In this document: positions 1-6,109 of the stretch, piece after piece | How the letters are laid out: every line of letters starts with the position of its first letter | Numbering within the stretch: the stretch's first letter is position 1 | DNA from: Oscillospiraceae bacterium | Lineage (GTDB): Bacteria > Bacillota > Clostridia > Oscillospirales > Ruminococcaceae | Direction of reading: 5' to 3' | Length of the DNA: 7,082 nucleotides | NCBI GenBank assembly: GCA_017828835.1 | Contig: JAGAEK010000119.1 | Span: 1 to 7,082, forward strand | Made by a program: the position numbers and the translations under genes | Notes under the pieces: model-generated | Told to the model about the DNA's origin: nothing | The model's input: the letters and a program-made list of their open reading frames with translations, nothing else | Databases searched by the model: none

Positions 1-239
1 AAAGGAAGAGAATTGATGAGAAAATATATGTTTTTATAGCCGTTTTCGGAAATATCCTCGTGAATGAGTTCCGGCGGCTGGCAAACTATGGTCCCGGGCA
101 CGAAATCATAAGGGATCTTGTTTGTGATGTTTTGTCCCTCTCCGTAATAATAATAGGTAACTTCCCAGGTATTATGTTTGTGTTTTTTGAATACGTAAGT
201 CAAAGAGTCCTGACTTCCTATACTTATAAGTTCCGTCAT
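1..239 (-). CDS. AraC-family transcriptional regulator, N-terminal part (partial, runs off left edge)
   Basis: Reading the minus strand from 239 gives 79 open codons and no stop before the window edge. The peptide has the pattern of the N-terminal cupin (AraC_binding) domain of AraC regulators: a K-H-K-H-N-T-W-E-V stretch (H20, H22, W25, E26), a string of four tyrosines, Y-D-F-V-P-G (residues 44-49), then Q-P-P-E-L-I-H (54-60) and G-Y-K-N-I-Y-F (67-73). In this family the domain senses a sugar or similar ligand, and a C-terminal helix-turn-helix pair, outside this window, binds DNA. The gene is divergent from the pentose operon and is probably its local activator. The start is uncertain. The AAAGGAG sequence (252-258) lies 12 nt before ATG 239, while in-frame ATG 251 and TTG 248 sit very close behind it, so the protein may begin three or four codons earlier. 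The family call rests on the N-domain pattern only. Confidence 0.8.
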   Translation of the reverse strand, partial: MTELISIGSQDSLTYVFKKHKHNTWEVTYYYYGEGQNITNKIPYDFVPGTIVCQPPELIHEDISENGYKNIYFLINSLP

Positions 240-264
240 GATCCGCAACATCTCCTTTTCGAAC

Positions 265-293
265 ATTATAACACAAAAAAGTGCTTTTGTCTA
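265..293 (-). promoter_or_regulatory. Sigma-70/SigA-type promoter for the AraC-family regulator
   Basis: On the minus strand there is a perfect TATAAT at 270-265. It is preceded, after exactly 17 bp, by TAGACA at 293-288, which matches five of six bases of the consensus TTGACA. Transcription would start near 258, just upstream of or within the ribosome binding site region, giving a very short leader or a start a few bases off. The spacer contains a near-palindrome (273-290) that could be an operator. This is a sequence match only. Confidence 0.65.
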
Positions 294-314
294 TCTTTTT
301 ATTTTTATTGTGCA

Positions 315-343
315 TTTACTTTTCAATAAGCATGTATTATAGT
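315..343 (+). promoter_or_regulatory. Candidate promoter of the pentose operon
   Basis: TTTACT at 315-320 (four of six bases of TTGACA) is followed after 17 bp by TATAGT at 338-343 (five of six bases of TATAAT). The weak -35 box is typical of promoters that need an activator such as an AraC-type protein. The -35 boxes of this and the divergent regulator promoter are only 21 bp apart, so one regulator could control both. An overlapping TATTAT at 335-340 has no good -35 partner. Confidence 0.45.
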
Positions 344-367
344 GATATCGTGAGGAGGCATCTTAAA

Positions 368-1180
368 ATGAAAGTTCGTATGGGACTTTACGAAAAAGCA
401 ATGCCGGAAAGTTTTTCTTTTATTGAAAAACTGACACTTACAAAGCGTGTCGGTTTTGATTATATGGAGATAAGTATCGACGAAACGGAGAAGAAACTTG
501 CAAGGATATACGACTCTGTGCTGTCGGACGAGATAGCCGCGGCGGTCAGGGGAACGGGTGTTCCGATAAAGACGATGTGTCTGTCGGGCCACAGAAAATA
601 TCCGCTCGGAGGAGAAGATCCGCGCTCGCTTGAAATAATGGAAAAAGCGATCGAATTTGCGGGAAAGCTCGGGATAAGGATCATACAGCTCGCCGGGTAT
701 GACGTCTACTATGAAAAATCTGACGAAAACACTGTTTCGAGATTTGCTGAGAATTTGAAAAAAAGTGTCGAACTTGCGGCGGCGGCGGGAGTAATGCTCG
801 GATTTGAAACGATGGAAACGCCGTTTATGAATACCGTCGAAAAGGCGATGAAATATGTCAGACTTATCGATTCTCCGTATCTGACGGTATATCCGGATCT
901 CGGGAACGTCAGAAACGCGACCGAAGATTATATCGGCGATATAAAAAGCGGCAAAGGAAGTATTTGTGCCGCGCACTTGAAAGAAACGAAGCCGGGCGTT
1001 TTCAGAGATCTTGAATACGGACAAGGCAGAGTCGATTTTGACGGATGTATAAAAGAACTTCTGGGTCAGGGCGTCGGGATGTACACTTGTGAATTCTGGT
1101 ATGACGGAAAAACGGATCCGGAAGAATATGTAAGGAGAAATAAAGCTTATGTCGACAAAATATTTGCTCGGTATAGATAA
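368..1180 (+). CDS. ulaE: L-ribulose-5-phosphate 3-epimerase / L-xylulose-5-phosphate 3-epimerase (UlaE/SgbU type)
   Basis: This cytoplasmic TIM-barrel enzyme should interconvert L-xylulose 5-phosphate and L-ribulose 5-phosphate. The 270-residue length is close to that of the E. coli UlaE/SgbU proteins. The protein shows the family signatures G-L-Y-E-K-A (6-11), S-I-D-E-T (36-40), M-C-L-S-G-H-R-K-Y-P-L-G (70-81) and I-I-Q-L-A-G-Y-D-V-Y-Y (105-115). The expected metal ligands, by recall of the UlaE site, are all present: E147 in F-E-T-M, D177 in Y-P-D-L-G-N, H203 in A-A-H-L-K-E-T-K-P-G, and E242 in C-E-F-W. ATG 368 was chosen because GGAGG at 354-358 lies 9 nt upstream. The open frame extends further 5' but only through the promoter region and a hydrophobic, non-homologous stretch. 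It is the first gene of the operon, and its 3' end overlaps the kinase start by 32 bp, suggesting coupled translation. UlaE and SgbU cannot be told apart by sequence reading alone. Confidence 0.93.
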   Translation: MKVRMGLYEKAMPESFSFIEKLTLTKRVGFDYMEISIDETEKKLARIYDSVLSDEIAAAVRGTGVPIKTMCLSGHRKYPLGGEDPRSLEIMEKAIEFAGKLGIRIIQLAGYDVYYEKSDENTVSRFAENLKKSVELAAAAGVMLGFETMETPFMNTVEKAMKYVRLIDSPYLTVYPDLGNVRNATEDYIGDIKSGKGSICAAHLKETKPGVFRDLEYGQGRVDFDGCIKELLGQGVGMYTCEFWYDGKTDPEEYVRRNKAYVDKIFARYR

Positions 1181-2612
1181 CGGAGGAACCAATATAAAGG
1201 CGGCGCTCTTTGATATGTCAGGCAGGCAGGTCGCCTGCAAAAGCGCAAACACGCCGCTCGTAACACCGCAAGAAGGATATACGCAAAGAAGTATGGAAGA
1301 GCTGATGAACGTCAATTATCAGCTTATCGCGGAACTTGTGAAGGAATACGGCGGCGATATTGCGGCTGTCGGACTTTGCGGCCACGGAAAAGGACTTTAT
1401 CTGCTCGGTAAAAACCGCGAGATAATATACGACGGTATCGGCTCGACGGACAGAAGAGCGCAGAAATACGAAATAATGTGGAGAAACGACGGGACAGAGC
1501 AGAAAGCTTATGAGAAGACGGCGCAGAAAATAATGGCTTGTCATCCCGCGACGCTGCTGAAATGGCTCAAGGAGAACGATATCAGAGTATACGAAAAAGT
1601 CGGATACGTTCTGTCGGTCAAGGATTACGTCAAATACCGTCTTACGGGCGAGATCACGACCGATTATACCGACGCTTCGGGTTCGGGAATATTGAACCTC
1701 AGAACGAGAAATTACGACAAAGATCTGCTTTCGCTTTTCGATATACCGGAAATGGAGAATAACCTTCCGCCGATAATACAGTCGAGCGAGATATGCGGAA
1801 AGATCAACAGAGAAAGTGCCGAGAAGACCGGACTCAAAGAGGGTACGCCGGTCGTCGGAGGAATGTTCGATATCGATGCGTGTGCCGTGGCGTCCGGAGC
1901 GAGCAGCGAGGGAGATACCTGCATAATTGCGGGAACGTGGAGCATAAACGAATGTATTTCTTCAAAAATCGCAGACGATCATTCGGTTGCGATGAACTCG
2001 GTGTTTTGTGATCCGAAATATTACCTTGCGGAAGAGAGCAGCGCGACGTCGGTCGGAAATCTCGAATGGTTCAAGAAAATATTGCGGCTTCCGAATTACA
2101 GGTGTTTCGAGGAAACGGTCGCGCAAATGAGAGCGGACGAATGCAATATATATTATCTGCCGTTTTTGTTTGCATCGAATGAAAATCCGCTTGCGAAGGG
2201 TGCGCTTATAGGACTCGGAGCGCATCACGAATACACCGATATCATAAGAGCTGTTTATGAGGGCGTTGCATTTTCGCATCTGACCCATATGAAGGCGCTT
2301 ACGAAAACGCTGATACATCCGAAAAAAGCGAAGCTTGCCGGAGGGGTCGTCAATTCCGACGGCTGGATACACGTTTTTGCCGACGTTTTGGGTATTGAAC
2401 TTGAAGTTACGGAAAATATCGAGATAGGAACGAAGGGAGCCGCTATGGCGGCGGGTATCGGAGCGGGTCTGTTCGGAAATTACGGCGAGGCAACGGCGGC
2501 TTTTGTGAAAACGGGAAAAACGGTCGCGCCCGATCCGGAAAACGTTAAGATATATAAAGAAAAATATGAAAAATACAGACAGATAGTCGAAGCGCTCGAT
2601 AAAATTTGGTAG
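1149..2612 (+). CDS. lyxK: FGGY-family carbohydrate kinase, L-xylulokinase type (LyxK-like)
   Basis: This cytoplasmic ATP-dependent ketose kinase probably phosphorylates L-xylulose to L-xylulose 5-phosphate. The 487-residue length is typical of the FGGY family. Residues 8-18 form the N-terminal phosphate-binding motif (G-I-D-N-G-G-T-N-I-K-A). G-T-P-V-V-G-G-M-F-D (232-241) carries the catalytic aspartate D241, A-G-T-W (261-264) is a second nucleotide-contact motif, and A-G-G-V-V-N-S-D-G-W (397-406) is the adenosine motif. Several stretches resemble E. coli LyxK in particular: G-H-G-K-G-L-Y-L-L (78-86), S-T-D-R-R-A (99-104), G-N-L-E-W-F (303-308) and Y-E-G-V-A-F-S-H-L-T-H (370-380). The AAGGAG at 1132-1137 lies 11 nt before ATG 1149, inside the 3' end of the 3-epimerase gene. 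The neighbouring 3-epimerase supports a product of L-xylulose 5-phosphate rather than L-ribulose 5-phosphate. A related ketopentose remains possible as substrate. Confidence 0.88.
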   Translation: MSTKYLLGIDNGGTNIKAALFDMSGRQVACKSANTPLVTPQEGYTQRSMEELMNVNYQLIAELVKEYGGDIAAVGLCGHGKGLYLLGKNREIIYDGIGSTDRRAQKYEIMWRNDGTEQKAYEKTAQKIMACHPATLLKWLKENDIRVYEKVGYVLSVKDYVKYRLTGEITTDYTDASGSGILNLRTRNYDKDLLSLFDIPEMENNLPPIIQSSEICGKINRESAEKTGLKEGTPVVGGMFDIDACAVASGASSEGDTCIIAGTWSINECISSKIADDHSVAMNSVFCDPKYYLAEESSATSVGNLEWFKKILRLPNYRCFEETVAQMRADECNIYYLPFLFASNENPLAKGALIGLGAHHEYTDIIRAVYEGVAFSHLTHMKALTKTLIHPKKAKLAGGVVNSDGWIHVFADVLGIELEVTENIEIGTKGAAMAAGIGAGLFGNYGEATAAFVKTGKTVAPDPENVKIYKEKYEKYRQIVEALDKIW

Positions 2613-2636
2613 AAATTTAAGGACAGGTGGATAAAG

Positions 2637-3329
2637 ATGCTTGACGAATTGAAAAAAGAGGTTTTGGATGCGAATCTTGCGCTTGTGAAACACGGAGTCG
2701 TGCTTTTCACTTGGGGAAACGTGAGCGCAAGAGACAAAGAGACCGGACTTGTTGTTATAAAGCCGAGCGGCGTACCTTATGAAACGATGAAAGCACAGCA
2801 GATGGTCATTACCGATATCGACGGGAATATAGTTGAAGGAGAGCTTTCTCCGTCGACCGATCTGCCGACGCATCTTGAGATATATAAAGCGGACGACTCG
2901 GTCCGCGGGGTCGCGCATACGCATTCGACCTATGCGACGGCTTTTGCGCAGGCGGGACGTTCTATACCGTGTTACGGAACGACGCACGCGGACTATTTTT
3001 ACGGAGCGATACCATGTGCGAGAGCTCTTACAGAGCAGGAAGTAAACGGGAAATATGAGGAAAACACGGGAAAAGTTATAAGAGAGACGTTCGTAGGTAA
3101 ATCGTTTGAGTCGATGCCGGGAGCTCTCGTCAAAAATCACGGAGTGTTTTCATGGGGAAAGAGCGCGGACAACGCGGTACATAACGCCGTTGTTATCGAA
3201 GAAGCGGCGAAAATGGCGATCTTTTCGGAGATACTCAATCCGAAACTGGAGCAGGTACCGCAATATCTTTTGGATAAACATTATCTCAGAAAACACGGTA
3301 AAAACGCCTATTACGGTCAGAAGAAATAA
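2637..3329 (+). CDS. araD: L-ribulose-5-phosphate 4-epimerase (AraD/UlaF/SgbE family)
   Basis: This zinc-dependent cytoplasmic enzyme of the class II aldolase/AraD fold converts L-ribulose 5-phosphate to D-xylulose 5-phosphate, the exit point into the pentose phosphate pathway. The 230 residues match the usual length. T-W-G-N-V-S (25-30) and I-K-P-S-G-V (41-46) bind substrate phosphate in the family. H94 and H96 (H-T-H-S) and H168 (N-H-G) are the metal ligands. D75, D119 in G-T-T-H-A-D-Y-F-Y-G, and Y226 in the C-terminal A-Y-Y-G-Q match the catalytic and metal-site residues known from E. coli AraD. Stretches such as S-G-V-P-Y-E-T-M-K-A and E-N-T-G-K-V-I look slightly closer to UlaF/SgbE than to AraD, but the reaction is the same. 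ATG 2637 has AGGTGG (2625-2630) 6 nt upstream, and the gap to the kinase stop is 24 bp, so the genes are very likely co-transcribed. Confidence 0.95.
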   Translation: MLDELKKEVLDANLALVKHGVVLFTWGNVSARDKETGLVVIKPSGVPYETMKAQQMVITDIDGNIVEGELSPSTDLPTHLEIYKADDSVRGVAHTHSTYATAFAQAGRSIPCYGTTHADYFYGAIPCARALTEQEVNGKYEENTGKVIRETFVGKSFESMPGALVKNHGVFSWGKSADNAVHNAVVIEEAAKMAIFSEILNPKLEQVPQYLLDKHYLRKHGKNAYYGQKK

Positions 3330-3346
3330 AAAACGAGGAGTTTGTT

Positions 3347-4528
3347 ATGTCAAACGAGAAGCTTATCCGGGCAACGTTAAAAGAAAATAACGGTATCTTC
3401 AGAATGCTGCCGAATTTCACTCCGCGTCAGTTTTCATCGCCCGGAAGGCGGCTGCGTCTTCATCCTGATGATTATTACGCTTTGGGAGTCGCTCGCGGAG
3501 CGATAAAAGAGAGATGGTTTTCGTCGATAATCCGTTGCAAGAACGGACCCTTGGCTTCGGAGGACGAAGGACTTTCGTACGTTCTCGGAAAAGACGGGAA
3601 ATTCACGCTTAAAGAAGCGGTCGAAATACTCGGACCGGAACTGCTGGGTGACGGGCTTTATAAAAAATACGGAACCTGGCCGATGTACAGCAAGTTTTTT
3701 GACTATGATAAACCTCTGTTCCACCATCTCCACCCCGATTTTGACGCGGCTGCGAGAGTGGGAGCGCTCGGAAAGCCGGAGGCTTATTTCTATCCCGAGC
3801 AATACAACAACTATCCGGGGAGTTTTCCGCATACGTTTTTCGGATTTGATCCGGGAGTTACGAAACAGGAAGTCAGAGAACGGCTCAAGCGTTACGAAGA
3901 CGGAGACAACAGGATAACGGAGCTGTCCAGAGCATATAGGATAAGGCTCGGTACGGGTTGGTATACGCCGCCCGGAGTCATACACGCGCCGGGTTCTTAT
4001 TTGACATACGAGCCGCAATGGAACTCGGATTTAAACAGTGTTTTTGAAAATGTCGCGTCGGGCGAAGTTTACGGCAGAGAATTTCTCGAGGAGAACTGTC
4101 CCGATGACAAAAAAGGAGATATCGATTATCTGATATCGCTTTTGGATTGGGAAAAGAACACCGATCCGGATTATATGAAGCATTATTTCCGCCCGCCGGT
4201 CGAATATATAAAGACCGAGGACTTCAAAGAAGAATGGATCACCTACGGAAACGACTATATCGCGGCAAAACGGCTTACGGTCTACCCCGGGAAAAAAGCG
4301 ACGGTGAAGGACGCGACGCCTTACGGATGCATAGTGATACAGGGCTTCGGAAAGTTCGGCGGCTATATTGCTCACGAGGCGGGGATGCTGAGATTCGGCG
4401 CACCTTCGCAGGACGAATATTTTGTGGCTTTTTCTGCGGCAAACCAAGGGATTGCGATCGAAAACCTCTCACAGACCGAACCGCTTGTGATCCTGAAGCA
4501 TTTTCCGAAAACTTCGGAAACACCTTAA
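3347..4528 (+). CDS. Bicupin protein of the class I phosphomannose isomerase type, probable sugar isomerase
   Basis: The 393 residues carry the metal-site pattern of class I mannose-6-phosphate isomerases. H-L-H-P-D (127-131) is followed by L-G-K-P-E-A-Y-F (141-148), much like the family's V-H-P-D...G-K-T-E-C-W. T-P-P-G-V-I-H-A (207-214) corresponds to the later P-x-G-x-x-H-A motif. Predicted metal ligands are H127, H129, E145 and H213. Residues around 305-388 look like a second, degenerate cupin barrel (V-Y-P-G-K-K-A-T-V, then a glycine-rich turn and I-L-K-H-F-P). No signal peptide is seen, so it should be cytoplasmic. GAGGAG (3335-3340) lies 6 nt before ATG 3347, 17 bp after the 4-epimerase stop, placing it firmly in the pentose operon. 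Its exact substrate is unknown. By context it may isomerise an aldose such as L-lyxose or L-xylose to L-xylulose. A genuine mannose-6-phosphate isomerase or a non-catalytic sugar-binding protein are alternatives. Confidence 0.78.
   Translation: MSNEKLIRATLKENNGIFRMLPNFTPRQFSSPGRRLRLHPDDYYALGVARGAIKERWFSSIIRCKNGPLASEDEGLSYVLGKDGKFTLKEAVEILGPELLGDGLYKKYGTWPMYSKFFDYDKPLFHHLHPDFDAAARVGALGKPEAYFYPEQYNNYPGSFPHTFFGFDPGVTKQEVRERLKRYEDGDNRITELSRAYRIRLGTGWYTPPGVIHAPGSYLTYEPQWNSDLNSVFENVASGEVYGREFLEENCPDDKKGDIDYLISLLDWEKNTDPDYMKHYFRPPVEYIKTEDFKEEWITYGNDYIAAKRLTVYPGKKATVKDATPYGCIVIQGFGKFGGYIAHEAGMLRFGAPSQDEYFVAFSAANQGIAIENLSQTEPLVILKHFPKTSETP
4502..4520 (+). other. Compact hairpin at the 3' end of the bicupin gene
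   Basis: TTTCCGAA at 4502-4509 pairs perfectly with TTCGGAAA at 4513-4520 around a 3-nt loop, giving an 8-bp stem. It overlaps the last codons before the stop at 4526. The downstream sequence has only a broken T-rich run (4525-4532), so it is at best a weak terminator or attenuator before the binding-protein gene. It might also arise by chance within coding sequence. Confidence 0.4.
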
Positions 4529-4608
4529 TTTTGTCTATCGATCGGAGAATACCCCATCCGATTTGTGGAAATAAAATAAAGAGACTTTTTGGAAGGAAAG
4601 TGATTTTT

Positions 4609-5949
4609 ATGAAAAAAATATTGGCAATTGTATTGGCTGCACTGATGCTTGCGGCTGTATTTTCCGGATGCGGAAAAGATCCCGGAACAAGCTCAGGCGG
4701 CAATACGCAAAACTCAGAAGCAGGCCCGTCAAAATGGCCGTCCGGATATTATTTCAATGAGACCGATTTCCAAGGTCAAGAACTTTATCTTTGGAACTTA
4801 GGAAATGCTGACGGTGAGGTGGCTAAAGAATTTATGGAAGCTACCGGCGTAACGATTAAGGCTTCCACAACAGAATATCGTAAACCCGAAACGATGGTTG
4901 CGGCTATTCTTGCCGGTAAAGGTGCGGATCTTATTTCCATAGACAATACGGTATTCCCTGCGTTTGCTATTAGGAAAATACTTATCCCGGTGACTGACGT
5001 TATTAATATTTTTGACCCTAACGTTGTAAATCAGGATCATGTCGTTAAAGATCTTTGCGACTATTTCTCCTATAACGGCGAATGCTATGGCTTTAACTTT
5101 TCAAGATTTCCGATGGCGTCTTCTTATATAATTTATAGAAGAAGCATGATCGAAGAAGCCGGACTTGACGATCCTTACGAGGTATGGCAAAGAGGAGAAT
5201 GGAGCTACGACAAATTCAAGGAATATTGCGCTGAACTTTCTTACGACTCTAATGACGACGGCGTAAACGATGTTTTTGGCTGCGCAGGCGCAATCGACAT
5301 TAATACGTTGGGATCGGTCGGCGAAAATCCGTATGCTGTTCGTTGGGATGAGGAAGGCAGACCGCGTTTTGCTCTCACAGATCCCGACCTTAGCGAATGC
5401 TTGCAATTTATCAACGATATGAGAATCGACAATACTTACCTTTGGAGTAACGATTCAAACGATTTGATCTATAAAAAGGCAGCAATGTTCTGGCATATAC
5501 CCGCATGGCATTCCGTTCATATTCTTGAATCTGTTCCCGTTGAAGATATCGGCTGGGTACAAATTCCTTATGCGACCTCAAACACAAGCAAGTTAGTTAA
5601 AAACCTTATTCATTCCGGAGCTATTGCGGTTCCCTCGTCTGCAACAGGAAGAGAAGCTCTCGTTGCAGAATGGATCAAATATAATTACTGCATCGATCGT
5701 GCGGATACGGATTATGAAGCACAAAAGCAGAAAATCATAGATGATACTTACGGCGGAAGCGAAGAATGGTTTAATTTCGCTATGACGGAAGCATCTAAAA
5801 ACGTTTATTTGGACAGCTACAGCTTCGGTGCTCTGGAGACTTTGATGCAGCCTGTTTTCTGGTCTACGGAAGGTTCGGCTCTTTCAAGAGCTCAATCTGT
5901 TGCTTATGCGGCACAACAGGAAATTGACGAGGTATTCTACGGAGAATAA
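4609..5949 (+). CDS. ABC-transporter extracellular sugar-binding lipoprotein (solute-binding protein family 1)
   Basis: The 446-residue protein begins with a lipoprotein signal: two lysines, a hydrophobic stretch (4-18) and the lipobox F-S-G-C with C21 as the lipidated residue. A flexible Gly/Ser/Asn linker follows to about residue 42. The mature part reads as a family 1 (MalE-like) binding protein, with L-Y-L-W-N near residue 60, G-A-D-L-I-S-I-D (105-112), Y-I-I-Y-R-R-S-M-I-E-E-A-G-L (173-186), and G-E-W-S-Y-D-K-F-K-E-Y (197-206). The acidic loop D-S-N-D-D-G-V-N-D (213-221) is a common calcium-type loop in these proteins. It would capture a sugar or oligosaccharide outside the membrane for an ABC permease encoded elsewhere. 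The frame is open far upstream, but GGAAGGAAAG (4591-4600) and the signal peptide fix the start at ATG 4609, 80 bp after the bicupin stop. Its codon choice (more GCT/GCA for alanine) differs from the enzyme genes. The ligand cannot be told from sequence. Confidence 0.92.
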   Translation: MKKILAIVLAALMLAAVFSGCGKDPGTSSGGNTQNSEAGPSKWPSGYYFNETDFQGQELYLWNLGNADGEVAKEFMEATGVTIKASTTEYRKPETMVAAILAGKGADLISIDNTVFPAFAIRKILIPVTDVINIFDPNVVNQDHVVKDLCDYFSYNGECYGFNFSRFPMASSYIIYRRSMIEEAGLDDPYEVWQRGEWSYDKFKEYCAELSYDSNDDGVNDVFGCAGAIDINTLGSVGENPYAVRWDEEGRPRFALTDPDLSECLQFINDMRIDNTYLWSNDSNDLIYKKAAMFWHIPAWHSVHILESVPVEDIGWVQIPYATSNTSKLVKNLIHSGAIAVPSSATGREALVAEWIKYNYCIDRADTDYEAQKQKIIDDTYGGSEEWFNFAMTEASKNVYLDSYSFGALETLMQPVFWSTEGSALSRAQSVAYAAQQEIDEVFYGE

Positions 5950-5983
5950 TACAAAACAGCTTCAGTTATAATAATGCATATGC

Positions 5984-6017
5984 CGGTTCCGAAGACTTAT
6001 AAGCGTTTTCGGAACCG
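5984..6017 (+). other. Strong RNA hairpin after the binding-protein gene
   Basis: CGGTTCCGAAGAC (5984-5996) pairs with GTTTTCGGAACCG (6005-6017): 13 pairs with a single G-U wobble and an 8-nt loop. No T-tract follows, so it does not look like a classical intrinsic terminator. A stabilising 3' hairpin that protects the binding-protein mRNA, as is known for the malE-malF intergenic region, is a reasonable inference. Confidence 0.65.
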
Positions 6018-6050
6018 ACAAATCGCGATTAATTACCGAGGTAGACTTGA

Positions 6051-6085
6051 GATTGCCGAAAATGGGTCGACTGTTTTCGGCAATC
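6051..6085 (+). other. Second strong RNA hairpin, just upstream of the glycosidase ribosome binding site
   Basis: GATTGCCGAAAA (6051-6062) pairs perfectly with TTTTCGGCAATC (6074-6085) over 12 bp with an 11-nt loop. Only TTT follows, so termination is doubtful. The stem ends 8 nt before the GGAGG of the next gene, so it could influence translation or be a partial terminator that lowers downstream expression. The inner stem core (CCGAA with TTTTCGG) is shared with the preceding hairpin. Confidence 0.65.
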
Positions 6086-6109
6086 TTTGAAACGGAGGAA
6101 AAAATAGCA

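Larger units (their letters stand above)
5950..6109 (+). other. 160-bp gap between the binding protein and the glycosidase, with RNA hairpins
   Basis: No coding region is supported here. The gap holds two strong hairpins (listed separately), a perfect 10-bp palindrome AATCGCGATT at 6021-6030, and an isolated TATAAT at 5967-5972 with no recognisable -35 box. The ribosome binding site GGAGG of the next gene is at 6094-6098. The structure suggests mRNA processing, stabilisation or attenuation between the two lipoprotein genes rather than a clear new promoter. Confidence 0.5.

Noticed and set aside
60..329. Small plus-strand open frame (89 codons)
   Set aside because: It is antisense to the AraC-family regulator and its promoter, with no ribosome binding site or recognisable motif.
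281..367. In-frame 5' extension of the 3-epimerase
   Set aside because: It would translate through the candidate promoter; family proteins start near G-L-Y-E-K-A, and GGAGG at 354-358 supports ATG 368.
323..1315. Long minus-strand open frame (330 codons) opposite the 3-epimerase gene
   Set aside because: It lies antisense to a clearly recognised enzyme, is rich in Arg, Phe, Ser and Ile as expected of a mirrored frame, and shows no family motif.
1962..3140. Long minus-strand open frame (392 codons) opposite the kinase and 4-epimerase genes
   Set aside because: It spans two conserved plus-strand genes and their junction; its Arg/Phe-rich composition is a by-product of the codon use of those genes.
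4541..4577. Possible terminator or promoter before the binding-protein gene
   Set aside because: The stem ATCGGA/TCCGAT (4541-4546 with 4557-4562) is only 6 bp without a T-tract, and TAAAAT at 4572-4577 has no acceptable -35 box.
4147..4608. In-frame extension upstream of the binding-protein start
   Set aside because: It overlaps the conserved bicupin gene in another frame, and the lipoprotein signal peptide and ribosome binding site place the true start at 4609.
5967..5972. Perfect TATAAT after the binding-protein gene
   Set aside because: There is no -35-like hexamer 16-18 bp upstream and no extended -10 TGn, so it is not supported as a promoter for the glycosidase gene.
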